DNA of 64,000 bases from Pyxidicoccus caerfyrddinensis (GCF_010894405.1 NZ_JAAIYA010000001.1:245341-309340), one strand, 5' to 3'. Shown: positions 16,315-25,479, counted from the first letter of the stretch. Made by a program: numbers and translations. Notes: generated by a model from the sequence alone, not told the origin.

Positions 16315-17432
16315 TGGACTTCGTAACCGTGCTTCTCATCATCGCGGCGGTGGCGGTGGGCTTCGCCCTCGTCACCGGCATCCGAATCGTCCCCCAGGCC
16401 AAGGTCATGGTGGTGGAGCGGCTGGGCAAGTTCCACAGCGTGGCCACCAGCGGCCTCAACATCCTGATTCCCTTCCTCGACAGCCCCCGCGCCATCGAGA
16501 TGCGCGTGGGCAACCGCGTCATGCGCAGCAACCTGGTGGACTTGCGCGAGCAGGTCATGGGCTTTGAGACCGTGCAGGTCATCACCCATGACAACGTCAA
16601 CATGGAGGTCGGCTCGGTCATCTACTACCAGATCGTCGACCCCGCGAAGGCGCTCTACCAGGTGGAGAACCTGGCGCTGGCGATTGAACAGCTCACCATG
16701 ACGAACCTGCGCAACGTCATGGGCGGGCTGACGCTGGACCAGACGCTCACCAGCCGCGAGACGGTGAATACCAAGCTGCGCATCGTGCTGGACGAGGCCA
16801 CCGAGAAGTGGGGCGTGAAGGTGACGCGCGTGGAGCTGCGGGAAATCGAGCCGCCCCAGGCCATCAAGGCCGCCATGGCCAAGCAGATGACGGCCGAGCG
16901 CGAGCGCCGCGCCGAGGTGACGAAGGCCGAGGGCGACAAGTCCGCCGCCATCCTCCAGGCCGAAGGCGAGAAGATTTCGCGCATCCTCCGCGCCGAGGCC
17001 GAGCGCGACGCCGAGGTGGCCCGCGCCGAGGGCCACAAGCGCGCCGTCATGCTGGAGGCCGAGGGCAAGGCCGAGGCCACCCGCCTCGTCTTCGAGGCCA
17101 TCCACCAGGGCCGCGCCACCCCCGAGGTGCTCGCGCTGCGCTACATGGAGACGCTCCAGGAGCTGGGCAAGGGCGACAACAAGATGTTCATCCCCTACGA
17201 GGCCACCGCCGCCCTGGGCGCCGTCTCCGCCATCAAGGACCTCTTCAGCGAGGCCATGCCCAAGCGCGCGCCCGCCCAGGCCGCGCCCGCCACCCGCGCC
17301 CCCTCCGCCGCCGCGCTGAGCGCCCAGGCCATTGCCCGCGGCGCCGCCGTCCCCGAGGCCGCCACGCTCGTCGGCACGCCCGCCGTCCCGGTGCGCCGCA
17401 CGCGCCCGGCCTCCGAGTCCCAGGACGACTGA
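16314..17432 (+). CDS. SPFH/stomatin-like protein (paraslipin, QmcA type)
   Basis: 372 residues starting at GTG 16314, which overlaps the NfeD stop by one base; AGGAGAGGG lies upstream. One N-terminal membrane helix (FVTVLLIIAAVAVGFALV) is followed by the SPFH domain (IVPQAKVMVVERLGKFHS, later LDQTLTSRETVNTKLR). A long Ala/Glu-rich coiled coil of near-repeats (AERERRAEVTKAEGDKSAAI, AEGEKISRILRAEAERDAEV) occupies residues about 195-265. The C-terminal 70 residues are Ala/Pro-rich and probably disordered. It should form large oligomers at the inner membrane with its NfeD partner. Confidence 0.92.
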   Translation: MDFVTVLLIIAAVAVGFALVTGIRIVPQAKVMVVERLGKFHSVATSGLNILIPFLDSPRAIEMRVGNRVMRSNLVDLREQVMGFETVQVITHDNVNMEVGSVIYYQIVDPAKALYQVENLALAIEQLTMTNLRNVMGGLTLDQTLTSRETVNTKLRIVLDEATEKWGVKVTRVELREIEPPQAIKAAMAKQMTAERERRAEVTKAEGDKSAAILQAEGEKISRILRAEAERDAEVARAEGHKRAVMLEAEGKAEATRLVFEAIHQGRATPEVLALRYMETLQELGKGDNKMFIPYEATAALGAVSAIKDLFSEAMPKRAPAQAAPATRAPSAAALSAQAIARGAAVPEAATLVGTPAVPVRRTRPASESQDD

Positions 17433-17518
17433 CGCACCGTCCTACCTGCCCCGGCGCGGGAACCTATTTCGCGCCAGGGTGTCCTGGAGGCCGGACACCG
17501 CAGTCACCCGGAGACACC

Positions 17519-17890
17519 ATGCAGGAAGCATTCATCGAAGGCGGCTGGGGGATGTACCCGACGACCCTGGCCGGGCTCGCCCTCGTCCTCACCTGCCTCC
17601 AGTACGCGCGCCGGCCCGAGGCGCGCTACGTGCCGCTGATGCTGTCGCTCGGGATCGTCACGCTGATGGCCGGCGCGCTCGGCTTCGCCTCCGGCATCAT
17701 CTCCGTGCTGCGCCACTACACCGGCGCCGGCTCGGAAGCGCCGACGTCCGTCCTCTACGTGGGCTTCTATGAGTCGCTCCACAACGTGAGGCTCGCGCTG
17801 ATCATGTCCACGCTGGGCGCCATCGTCGCGTCGGTCGGCGCGCTGCGCCTGGCTCGCGGGGCGGCGGCTTCCCGCGCGGCCCTGGGCTGA
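17519..17890 (+). CDS. Small three-helix membrane protein, ExbB/MotA-like N-terminus
   Basis: 123 residues from ATG 17519. Three hydrophobic segments (about 14-27, 38-60 and 88-108). The opening FIEGGWGMYPTTLAGLALVL resembles the first helix of the MotA/TolQ/ExbB proton-channel family, but the protein is far shorter than a functional ExbB (~220 residues) and lacks its C-terminal channel helices. It could be a derived, channel-less member or only look alike. No partner gene of the ExbD kind is nearby. Confidence 0.65.
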   Translation: MQEAFIEGGWGMYPTTLAGLALVLTCLQYARRPEARYVPLMLSLGIVTLMAGALGFASGIISVLRHYTGAGSEAPTSVLYVGFYESLHNVRLALIMSTLGAIVASVGALRLARGAAASRAALG

Positions 17891-18155
17891 GGCGACGCCG
17901 GAAATTCCCCCGGTCAGGGCGCCTGCGCGCGCCTCGTCCAGCCGGGCCAGCGGGCGTGCCGGGGTTGCATTCCGGCGCGCCCCTTGCCATAGATTGCCGC
18001 GCTGCTCGTTCCACCCGGAGGGCCTGACAACCCCTCCCCACGCGAGGTCCGACGTCCCTTGAAGCTGAGCCGCTGAATCCCCAGGCCCGTTTGCCTCTCC
18101 CGCGCTGAGCCGCCTTCCGGCGGGCTCGCGCCCTGGATTCAGGAGCTCGCTTCAT

Positions 18156-19658
18156 ATGTCATCCATTCGCGCGCACCGCGTGTCGTTCGCCTTTTCCGAC
18201 GCCGTCCCCGTCCTCTCCGAAGTCGACTTCCACCTGCCCGCCGGCTGGACGGGGCTCGTCGGCGCCAACGGCGCTGGCAAGTCCACCCTCCTCCGCCTGC
18301 TCTCCGGTGAGCTCACGCCCACCGAGGGGCACCTCCAGCTCGAGCCGCCCTCGCCCACCGTCATCCTCTGCCACCAGGAGGTGGAGACGCTGACGCCCGA
18401 CATCACAGCGTTCGCCGAGTCGTGGGACTCGCTCGCGCGGCGGCTGCACGGGCAATTGGGGCTGGACGTCACCGCGCTGGAGCGCTGGCCCACGCTGTCC
18501 CCGGGCGAGCGCAAGCGGTGGCAGGTGGGCGCGGCCCTCGCCGCCGAGCCCCATGTGCTGCTCTTGGACGAGCCCACCAACCACCTCGACGTGGAGGCCC
18601 GCACGTGGCTCATCTCCGCGCTGCGGCGCTTCCGGGGCATCGGCGTCGTCGTGTCGCATGACCGCTCGCTGCTGGAGGCCCTCACCACGTCCACCCTGCG
18701 CGTGCATGCCGGCGGCGCGCGGTTGTGGCCCGGCGCGTACTCCGCCGCCCAGGTGCACTGGGAGGCCGAGCGCGAGGCAGAGGTGGCCGCGTACCAGGGG
18801 GCCCGCGCCGAGCAGCGCCGCGCGGCGCACCTGCTGGACCAGGCCCGGCGCGAGCAGCAGGCCGTCACCGCCAACCGCCAGACCCGCAAGCGGATGAAGG
18901 ACAAGAACGACAACGACGCGCGCTCCATGGGCGCCAAGGTGGTGGCCGGCTGGGCCGAGGACGGCGCTGGCAAGCGCGTGGGCGTGGCGCGCCGCGAGTT
19001 GGAGCGCGTCAGTGACGCGGTGGGCGAGTTCACCGCGGACAAGACGCTGGGACGCTCCGTCTTCGTGGGCTACGTGCGCTCGCCCAACCCGTGGCTCTTC
19101 ACGCTCGACGTGCCGGCGGTGCGCGCGGGGGACGTGGAGTTGCTCGGGCCGGTGAAGCTGTCCGTGGGCCGCGAGGCGCGCGTGCGCGTCGAGGGCCCCA
19201 ACGGCGCCGGGAAGAGCACCCTGGTGCGCGCGCTGCTGGAGCACGCCCGCGTGCCCCTGGAGCGCGTGCTGTACCTGCCCCAGGACGTCGGCGCCGCGGA
19301 GGGCCGGGCCACGCTGGACGCGGTGCGCGAGCTGCCGCCAGAAGAGCGGGGCCGCGTGTTGTCCCTGGTGGCCGCGCTGGGTGTGGACCCGGAGCGGCTA
19401 CTTGCCTCGGAGCAGCCGTCCCCCGGCGAGGCGCGCAAGCTGCTCATCGCGCGCGGCCTGGGACAGCACGCGTGGGCCCTGGTGCTGGACGAGCCCACCA
19501 ACCACCTGGACCTGCCGTCCATCGAACGTCTGGAGGCGGCCCTGCGCGAGTACCCGGGGGCGCTGCTGCTCGTCACCCATGACGCCGCGTTCGCGCGCGC
19601 GTGCACCACGGAGTCCTGGCGCGTGGAGCATGGGCGGGTGGAGGTGAGCGCGGGCTGA
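18156..19658 (+). CDS. ABC-F family ATPase
   Basis: 500 residues with two ABC cassettes and no membrane segment, the ABC-F layout. Cassette 1: Walker A GANGAGKST (36-44), signature LSPGER (114-119), Walker B LLLDEPTNHLD (from 135). Cassette 2: Walker A GPNGAGKST near 348, signature PSPGEA, Walker B LVLDEPTNHLD near 442. The ~80-residue basic, helical linker between them (QARREQQAVTANRQTRKRMK) is the P-site interaction region. ABC-F proteins act on the ribosome; some give antibiotic resistance, others tune translation, and the sequence does not tell which. ATG 18156 follows AGGAG. Confidence 0.92.
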   Translation: MSSIRAHRVSFAFSDAVPVLSEVDFHLPAGWTGLVGANGAGKSTLLRLLSGELTPTEGHLQLEPPSPTVILCHQEVETLTPDITAFAESWDSLARRLHGQLGLDVTALERWPTLSPGERKRWQVGAALAAEPHVLLLDEPTNHLDVEARTWLISALRRFRGIGVVVSHDRSLLEALTTSTLRVHAGGARLWPGAYSAAQVHWEAEREAEVAAYQGARAEQRRAAHLLDQARREQQAVTANRQTRKRMKDKNDNDARSMGAKVVAGWAEDGAGKRVGVARRELERVSDAVGEFTADKTLGRSVFVGYVRSPNPWLFTLDVPAVRAGDVELLGPVKLSVGREARVRVEGPNGAGKSTLVRALLEHARVPLERVLYLPQDVGAAEGRATLDAVRELPPEERGRVLSLVAALGVDPERLLASEQPSPGEARKLLIARGLGQHAWALVLDEPTNHLDLPSIERLEAALREYPGALLLVTHDAAFARACTTESWRVEHGRVEVSAG

Positions 19659-19741
19659 AATTCGAAACGGCCGGGAAGATTCAATCGACCCCTCGTTCTC
19701 CCTGCACACCCGACGCATTCCGCGTCCCGCAACCCTGGAGA

Positions 19742-20086
19742 ATGATGATGAAGACGTCCCGCCTCGTGCCCGCTCTCGTCCTCGGCCTGACCCTCGCCAG
19801 CGTCCCCGCGCTCGCCGACAGCGCGTCCTGCACGCCGTCCAACGTGGCGGTGTTGTCCAACCGCATCCACGTCAAGTGCGCCGCGTCCGTCGCCGGAGGC
19901 ATCTGGTACTTCGCGCTCTCCACGTCCGACACCGCGCATGCGAACCGGACTCTCAGCCTGCTCAGCACCGCGCTCGCCGGAGGCCGCACGCTGTCCATCG
20001 ACTACAACCCGTCCACCACCGCCGGCACCAGCATCGGCTGTCAGTCCAATGACTGCCGGTTGATCAACTGGATTGCGATGTGGTGA
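19742..20086 (+). CDS. Small secreted protein, Cys-containing
   Basis: 114 residues with a signal peptide (MMMKTSRLVPALVLGLTLAS, cleaved near PALA-DS). Three ATG codons in a row (19742, 19745, 19748) all lie after GGAG; the third has the best spacing. The mature protein is ~87 residues with four Cys (two possible disulphides) and begins SASCTPSNVAVLSNRIHVKC. It looks like a small beta-rich extracellular protein of unknown role. It is 26 bp upstream of a secreted metalloprotease gene and is probably co-transcribed with it. Confidence 0.75.
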   Translation: MMMKTSRLVPALVLGLTLASVPALADSASCTPSNVAVLSNRIHVKCAASVAGGIWYFALSTSDTAHANRTLSLLSTALAGGRTLSIDYNPSTTAGTSIGCQSNDCRLINWIAMW

Positions 20087-20112
20087 ACCGTACCGGATTC
20101 CAGAGGTCACCC

Positions 20113-21171
20113 ATGGAAACCCGACGCGTCTGGTGGGGGCTGTCCGTCCTGGCATGTCTGCTGGGAGCGCTCCCCGCCCAGGCTTCTCTCTACTGGAACC
20201 ACGGTGTCCGCAGCACCACGCCCAGCGTCTGCTTCGTAGGCGATGCGCTCACCTCGCGCCCCACGCGCGTGCAGCAGGTGCTCGACTACATCCACGACTT
20301 CGAGCGCGCCGCCAACATCCGCTTCAACTACCTGGGCACCTGCCCGGCCTCCATCGTCCAGCCCAACGGCAACGACTGGTTCGGCGGCGACATCCGCGTC
20401 GTCCTGTCCGGCACCAGCGTGCCCTTCACCGGCATGGTCCCCGGCAACGGCTGCCCGATGTTCCTCGAGGGCGGCGTCTACAACGGCGACAACGACGGCG
20501 GTGGCAGCTGGTCCAATGCCCCGAGCGACCTCGTCACGAACCGCGGCTGCCGCTACAACCTGAAGCTCGGTGACGACGCCGACGCCTTCGGCGTGCCCTG
20601 GAAGGACCACTCGCTGCACGAGTTCGGCCACGCGATGGGCCTTTCCCACGAGCACGTCCGGGACGACGTGGACTTCGCGACGTGCAACGCCAACGGCTAC
20701 GGCGGCAGCGCGAGCAGCGGTCACCTCACGCCGTACGACAGGTACTCGGTGATGCACTACCAGTTCCTGGCCTGCGGCATCCACGGCAACTACGGCCACG
20801 CCGGCCTGTCCACGTGGGACGAGCTCGCGCTGCACATCCTCTACCCGGAGCCCGTGCGCGTCGCGGAGCTGGTGGGCCGGAGGGTCATCCGCACCACCGA
20901 GCCCCTCAACCTGTCCTCCGCCTGGGGCGCGCGCGGCGCCAACCTCTCCGTCGTCGCGTCGTCCTTCTCGTGGACGCTGTCGGGCATCTCGTACAGCTCC
21001 TCCAGCAGTCTCTCCACGTGGCTGGGCGCGGGGACGTACACCCTGCAGTTCTCCCACGCGGACTTCCTCGGCCGGACGTACTCGTACTCCGGCACGGTGG
21101 AGGTGCTCACGCCCGCGGACTACGCGAAGCAGGTGGTGACGCCCGTGTCCGCGAGCATGCCCCTGCTGTGA
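20113..21171 (+). CDS. Secreted astacin-like (M12) zinc metalloprotease
   Basis: 352 residues from ATG 20113 with a signal peptide ending near AQA. The zinc site is HEFGHAMGLSHEH (H169, E170, H173, H179), the extended HExxHxxGxxHE motif of metzincins of the astacin group, and the Met-turn is SVMHY (212-216). Catalytic Glu and all three His are present. There is no obvious propeptide, so activation control is unclear. A ~90-residue beta-rich C-terminal domain follows the catalytic domain. The likely job is extracellular proteolysis, in keeping with predatory myxobacteria; this is inference. Confidence 0.85.
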   Translation: METRRVWWGLSVLACLLGALPAQASLYWNHGVRSTTPSVCFVGDALTSRPTRVQQVLDYIHDFERAANIRFNYLGTCPASIVQPNGNDWFGGDIRVVLSGTSVPFTGMVPGNGCPMFLEGGVYNGDNDGGGSWSNAPSDLVTNRGCRYNLKLGDDADAFGVPWKDHSLHEFGHAMGLSHEHVRDDVDFATCNANGYGGSASSGHLTPYDRYSVMHYQFLACGIHGNYGHAGLSTWDELALHILYPEPVRVAELVGRRVIRTTEPLNLSSAWGARGANLSVVASSFSWTLSGISYSSSSSLSTWLGAGTYTLQFSHADFLGRTYSYSGTVEVLTPADYAKQVVTPVSASMPLL

Positions 21172-21214
21172 GTGAGGACCGGAGGTGTCCTTCCTCGTGA
21201 GGGCATCCCTGCAC

Positions 21215-21248
21215 GCGCGGCGGCTCGCGACATCGCGAGCCGCCGCGT
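21215..21248. terminator. Bidirectional hairpin between convergent genes
   Basis: A perfect 14-bp stem (CGCGGCGGCTCGCG at 21216-21229 with its complement at 21234-21247) has an ACAT loop. It lies between the protease stop (21171) and the lipoprotein stop (21254, other strand), where it can end both transcripts. Confidence 0.6.
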
Positions 21249-21253
21249 CCGCG

Positions 21254-22687
21254 TCAGGGGCCTCCGAACACGCCCAGCCACACCTCGTTGTTCTTGAGGT
21301 GGTCGGCCACGCGGGAGAGGTTGGAGGCCTCGTTGGTGGAGAAGGCGAACACCACGGAGCCCTTGGGCCCGCCGGCCGCAATGAGGACCTGCGTGTCGCG
21401 CGGGCCTTCGAGCAGGAGGAGGTCCTGCTGCGTTCCCTGGGCGTCCAGCTTCAGGATGAAGCCCTTGCCATTGTCCTGCGTGCGCCCGCTGTCCAGGTCC
21501 AGGTAGCCTGTGTGGCCCGCGAGGCAGTAGTGCGCCTCCCCGCACGGCACCAGCGCGGCGGAGGTCTCGTCCTGGTCCAGGGAGAAGTCGCGGGTGACGG
21601 CCTCCTCCACCGGGCGGTCGAACCGGCCGGACGCGAAGAAGAGATTCGTTTCGCGGCTCTTGTCCTCCTGCTGCACGGGCCTGCTCGTGCGGCCGCCAAT
21701 GGCATAGGCCCCGCCGCCCACCACGAGGCTGGCGAGCTCATCCGCGGTCTCCGTCGGCACCGTCCTCGCGCCCAGCCACGCGCCCGTGGGCTCGAAGCTC
21801 GACACGAGGATGCCCCGGCCCTCCGGCCCCTCCGGGAGCTTCCGGAGCGCCTCCACGTACGCGCGCCGGTGGACGCCCAGGAAGGGGGTGGCGACATGGG
21901 CCCGGTCCGCCTCGTCCACGGTGAGCCCGAAGCCCGTGAAGGGCGCTCCCATGGCGGACATCTGTTCCCGGGTCGTCGCCTTCAGGATGACGCTCGGCGC
22001 CACCACACTCGTCCACTTCGTCTGCAGGCGGTTGTCGAGCCGGAGCAGGCGCAGGCCGTCCATGCCCGCGAGCACGTACACGTCCTCGCCGGAGGGCCGG
22101 ATGACGAGGACGCCCAGGCCGCGCTCCTCGTCCGTCTCCTGGAGCTTCACCACCCGGCCGTCCGGCAGGCCGTTGAAGGTGAGGCGCTCCTCTGGCGGTA
22201 CATCGTTGCGGAGCACTCCCTCGGAGATGACCGTGCCGTCCGGGCGGAGGCGGCGCAATTGGATCTCCAGCTGGGACTGCGTCTTCTCCCAGCCGAACAC
22301 CGTGAGCTCTCCGCTGGGGTGCACGACGAAGTCCTGGATGAACTCCGGCATCGTCAGCTCCCCGAGGAGCTCTCCCCCAGGCCCCACGTGCGTCAGCAGC
22401 TTGACGGGTGGATAGTAGAAGCTGTCGACGCCGTGGTCCTGGTACTCGATGCGGCGAAGCCAGGTGGAGCCGTCCGCCTCCACGCCCAGCCCCACCACGT
22501 TGCCGCGGAAGGCACAGTCCACCCGGCGCACGCGGGCGCGGGCGTCGAAGGGTGCCCTTGCCTCGAAGCCGGCCTGCGCGTCCCGGGCACAGTCATCGTC
22601 CGAGTCCGAGCAGCCCCCGAGCACGGAGACGAGGGCGGCGAGCGTGAGGAAGGAGAGCCGCGAACACGCGGGGCGGAACCGGGCCAT
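21254..22687 (-). CDS. Large lipoprotein of unknown function
   Basis: 477 residues from ATG 22687, which gives a lipoprotein signal peptide (LTLAALVSVLGGC, lipid-modified C26); an upstream in-frame start would bury it. After an Asp-rich linker come many short strands and turns with repeated features (DGSTWLRRIEYQDHG, HPSGELTVFGWE, LDSGRTQDNGKG). This is the rhythm of a beta-propeller-like repeat protein, similar to myxobacterial secreted WD/kelch-like lipoproteins. No enzyme motif. Envelope location is well supported; function is unknown. Confidence 0.8.
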   Translation of the reverse strand: MARFRPACSRLSFLTLAALVSVLGGCSDSDDDCARDAQAGFEARAPFDARARVRRVDCAFRGNVVGLGVEADGSTWLRRIEYQDHGVDSFYYPPVKLLTHVGPGGELLGELTMPEFIQDFVVHPSGELTVFGWEKTQSQLEIQLRRLRPDGTVISEGVLRNDVPPEERLTFNGLPDGRVVKLQETDEERGLGVLVIRPSGEDVYVLAGMDGLRLLRLDNRLQTKWTSVVAPSVILKATTREQMSAMGAPFTGFGLTVDEADRAHVATPFLGVHRRAYVEALRKLPEGPEGRGILVSSFEPTGAWLGARTVPTETADELASLVVGGGAYAIGGRTSRPVQQEDKSRETNLFFASGRFDRPVEEAVTRDFSLDQDETSAALVPCGEAHYCLAGHTGYLDLDSGRTQDNGKGFILKLDAQGTQQDLLLLEGPRDTQVLIAAGGPKGSVVFAFSTNEASNLSRVADHLKNNEVWLGVFGGP

Positions 22688-22814
22688 GACGTCACTCCAG
22701 CTGGGGCGATTCAGGGACGACTGCGAGGAGCACGACACCCGCCGGCCCGGGTGTCCGGGACGCGCGTCCCGGCGGCGCCACTATAAACGGAGCGGGCGCG
22801 GGCCGGAGGACGGC

Positions 22815-23783
22815 TCAGGTGCCGGAGTGTTGGAGGTACCACTCCACCAGCCGCGCCACGCCCTCCTCCACGGACACCCGGGCGCGAAAGCCCGTCTCGC
22901 GCTCCAGCGCCGAGGGGTCCGCCCACGTGGCGTCCAGCTCTCCCGGCTGGGCCGGCAGTGGGTTCAGCCTCGCTTCCGTGCCCAGGTGCCGCTCCAGCAG
23001 GGCCAGGAAGTCCCGCAGTGCCACCGGCTCGCCCCGGCCCACGTTGAGGAGCCGGTACGGCGGAGCTCCCGAGGGCGGCCGGTCCAACACGCGCACCACG
23101 GCCTCCGCCACGTCGTCCACGTGCGTGAAGTCGCGCCGCATCCGGCCCTCGCCATACAGGTCGATGGTGCGGCCCTCGCGCAGGGCCTTGAGGAAGAGCA
23201 TGGGCGCCATGTCCGGCCGGCCCCACGGCCCGTACACGGTGAAGAAGCGCAGGCCCGTGGTGGGCAGCCCGTGCAGGTGGCTGGCCGTGTGGGCCAGCAG
23301 CTCATCCGTGCGCTTGGTGGCCGCGTAGACGCTGAGCGGCCGGTCCGCCGCCGCGTCCTCCCGGAAGGGCACCGGAGTGCCCGCGCCGTACACGGAGCTG
23401 GAGGATGCGTACACCAGGTGCCCCACGTCCCGGGCCTGCTCCAGGACGTGGAGGAACCCGGTGACATTCGTGTCCAGGTAGCTGCGAGCGGCCGAGCCCG
23501 CTGCCCGCACCCCCACGCGCGCCGCCAGGTGGATCACGCGGTCCGGATGTTCGCGCTCGAACAGGGCCCGCAGCGAGGGCCCGTCCGTCACATCGACTGG
23601 GTGGAAGGCGAAGTGCTCGGCACCCGGCAGGCCCTGGAGCCGTGCCAGCCGTGCCTGCTTGAGGGGCACGTCACCGGACGGGTCCAGGTTGTCCACGCCG
23701 ATGACGGCGTCCCCCCGCGCGAGCAGCCGTGCGCTGACGTGGTGGCCGATGAAACCCGCCGCTCCGGTGACGAGGACCCGCAT
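22815..23783 (-). CDS. Nucleotide-sugar epimerase (UDP-glucuronate 4-epimerase-like)
   Basis: 322 residues from ATG 23781-23783. Extended SDR: NAD site GAAGFIG (7-13), catalytic Y153 and K157 in YAATK, with the Ser in YASSSSVYG (125-133). The segment LAARVGVRAA (87-96) matches the AGVR signature of UDP-glucuronate 4-epimerases, and DFTHVDDVAEA is the usual C-terminal region motif. Such enzymes feed polysaccharide synthesis. No glycosyltransferase is adjacent, so the pathway cannot be named. Divergent from the FHA protein gene with 64 bp between them. Confidence 0.85.
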   Translation of the reverse strand: MRVLVTGAAGFIGHHVSARLLARGDAVIGVDNLDPSGDVPLKQARLARLQGLPGAEHFAFHPVDVTDGPSLRALFEREHPDRVIHLAARVGVRAAGSAARSYLDTNVTGFLHVLEQARDVGHLVYASSSSVYGAGTPVPFREDAAADRPLSVYAATKRTDELLAHTASHLHGLPTTGLRFFTVYGPWGRPDMAPMLFLKALREGRTIDLYGEGRMRRDFTHVDDVAEAVVRVLDRPPSGAPPYRLLNVGRGEPVALRDFLALLERHLGTEARLNPLPAQPGELDATWADPSALERETGFRARVSVEEGVARLVEWYLQHSGT

Positions 23784-23847
23784 GCGCCCCCCACGCTCCC
23801 ACGGAGCGCTTCCCGTCTCCACCGCTTGCACGTAGGGTGGGGGTCGC

Positions 23848-24384
23848 ATGGTGTCCGTGAAACAGCTCCGCCCCTTCGCCGGGGCCCCGCTGGACGCATT
23901 CATGGCCGCGTCCGGCCCGGTGGCCCTCATCCAGCCGCCCGCGGCGCTCCTGCAGGCCGCGGCCCTGGGAAGCGCCAGCCACCGCACCGTCGCCATGGCC
24001 CACCGCGCGCGCATGGAGGAGCGGCTGCTCGCCATGCTCCGCGACTTCGACAACCTGGAGGTCCACTTCCTCCAGCCCACGGTGGACGGCGAGGAGTTCA
24101 CCGTGGGTCGCACCGACACGTGTGACCTGGCGGTGCCGGACCCGTCCGTCTCCCAGCACCACGCCACCCTGCGGTGGAACGCCGAGCGCGGCGGCTTCAC
24201 CGTGCGCGACGCGGAGTCCATGAACGGCACGTGGATCAACGGCGCGCCGCTGGCCTACCGCGCGCAGGTGCCGCTCCATGACGGGGACACGCTGGCCTTC
24301 GGCGATGCCCAGTTCCTCTACCTGCGCGCGGAGACGGTTTATGAGCACCTGCGCCTGGCCAGTCCCCGCCCGTCCCAGCGCTGA
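23848..24384 (+). CDS. FHA-domain protein
   Basis: 178 residues. Residues 1-70 are Ala-rich and helical. Residues about 72-165 form an FHA domain with the phospho-threonine-binding motifs GRTDTCDLAVPD, SVSQHHA and NGTWING. FHA domains bind phosphothreonine and in myxobacteria often sit in Ser/Thr kinase networks. No membrane segment or enzyme domain. Divergent from the epimerase gene. Confidence 0.9.
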   Translation: MVSVKQLRPFAGAPLDAFMAASGPVALIQPPAALLQAAALGSASHRTVAMAHRARMEERLLAMLRDFDNLEVHFLQPTVDGEEFTVGRTDTCDLAVPDPSVSQHHATLRWNAERGGFTVRDAESMNGTWINGAPLAYRAQVPLHDGDTLAFGDAQFLYLRAETVYEHLRLASPRPSQR

Positions 24385-24390
24385 CCGGCT

Positions 24391-24921
24391 TCAGGGCACG
24401 GCGCGCACGGCCTCCATGACGGCCTTGCGCAGGTAGGAGCGCCAGTCCGTCTGCGCCTGGAACATGCCGATATTGACCACGGTGTGTGTCTCGTTGCGCC
24501 AGCTCAGCTCGCCGGAGGGCGACACGACGCCCGTGTCCAGCACCACCTGGGCCTGGCCCATCGCGTTGATGGCGGACGCGTCCACCCAGGCGAGCACCAC
24601 CACCACGGCCGCCTCGGCCTGGTTGTCGCTGATGAGCGCGACCACTTCTTCCGTGGAGGGCGCGGGGGCTGGGGAGATGCGCGTGCCCATCACCTCGAAG
24701 CCGCGCTCGCGCAGCACCGCTTCCGTCTGGCTGACGAGCACGGTGCGCGGGTTGCCCTCGCCCATCATGTCCTCGCGGTACGTGGACGCCGGCAGCGAAT
24801 CCATGCGCGAGCCCACCACCACCACCACCTTGCGGATGGCCCCGGGCGGCCGGACCTGGGGCGCGGCACAGGCGGCGAGCAGGAGAGTCAGGGCAGCGGT
24901 GACGTGGAGGGAAACGCGCAT
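24391..24921 (-). CDS. Small lipoprotein
   Basis: 176 residues from ATG 24921, giving the lipoprotein signal MRVSLHVTAALTLLLAAC (C18). The mature part has an alpha/beta look (IRKVVVVVGSRM, VVALISDNQAEAAVVVVLAW) and ends with a helix (YLRKAVMEAVRA), like envelope lipoproteins related to the DUF4136/LPP20 type, though I cannot assign it. Convergent with the FHA gene, 6 bp apart. Confidence 0.75.
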   Translation of the reverse strand: MRVSLHVTAALTLLLAACAAPQVRPPGAIRKVVVVVGSRMDSLPASTYREDMMGEGNPRTVLVSQTEAVLRERGFEVMGTRISPAPAPSTEEVVALISDNQAEAAVVVVLAWVDASAINAMGQAQVVLDTGVVSPSGELSWRNETHTVVNIGMFQAQTDWRSYLRKAVMEAVRAVP

Positions 24922-24999
24922 GGTTCGGGACCCGGAGGATGGGAGGTGGCTCACCGACTATCATGTAGTCTCCTGAAGCTTGCTTGAGCAAAGGAGGCA

Positions 25000-25452
25000 G
25001 TGTGCAACGGCAGGAGAGAAAGGCCCTGCTGTTCAGCACGCTGCCCTTCAACGCCCGCCTGGGGCCCTTTTGTGGCTGAGGTTTCGTGGGAGCAGGAAGC
25101 TGCCTTGGTGGTTGAGGCGCTCAACCTCCTGACCGTGCTGGCGGCACCCCGTCTCTACGCACGATGGTGCAAGCAAGCCCCGCCTGAGGAACTGCGTACA
25201 GCGCTCCGAGCCCGCTTGGCGGCGCTCTCGGCTTTCTGCGCGGGAACGTGGGGGAGCCCTGACGCGGAGCGCTTCCGGTCAGCAGCTCCCCAAGTGCAGA
25301 CGCTCGTCGAATCCCTGTCAGGCGCTCTCCCCGGAAGCCTCATGGAACCCGGATGGAACGTCCAGGCCCGCGAATGCCTGGGCGCGCTCGGTTTCCCTCC
25401 GCCGTCAGAAGGATGGGACGCCTTCGAGGGGTGGCGTGCCGACAACGACTGA
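25000..25452 (+). CDS. Hypothetical protein with an apparent 5' frameshift
   Basis: A 150-residue frame that is coding-like only after about 25070 (VAEVSWEQEAALVVEALNLL onwards, helical). The first 24 residues read MCNGRRERPCCSARC, which does not look like protein. In another frame, GTG at 25002, just after AAGGAGG, gives VQRQERKALLFSTLPFNARL then GPF and runs out at a stop in line with the TTTT run at 25068-25071. Joining the two frames there gives LGPF-VAEVSWEQ, a smooth protein. So a one-base insertion in the T-run is likely, or the true start is GTG 25072. No function recognised. Confidence 0.5.
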   Translation: MCNGRRERPCCSARCPSTPAWGPFVAEVSWEQEAALVVEALNLLTVLAAPRLYARWCKQAPPEELRTALRARLAALSAFCAGTWGSPDAERFRSAAPQVQTLVESLSGALPGSLMEPGWNVQARECLGALGFPPPSEGWDAFEGWRADND

Positions 25453-25479
25453 GATTCAGCCCGCTCTTCTTCATGTGCC

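Noticed and set aside
17519..17890. Functional ExbB/TolQ proton channel subunit
   Set aside because: Only the first-helix motif resembles the family; length and the missing later helices argue against it, so it is listed only as a small membrane protein.
18156..19658. Self-resistance gene for the NRPS product
   Set aside because: ABC-F proteins can give resistance, but this gene is 15 kb from the NRPS with unrelated genes between, so there is no positional support.
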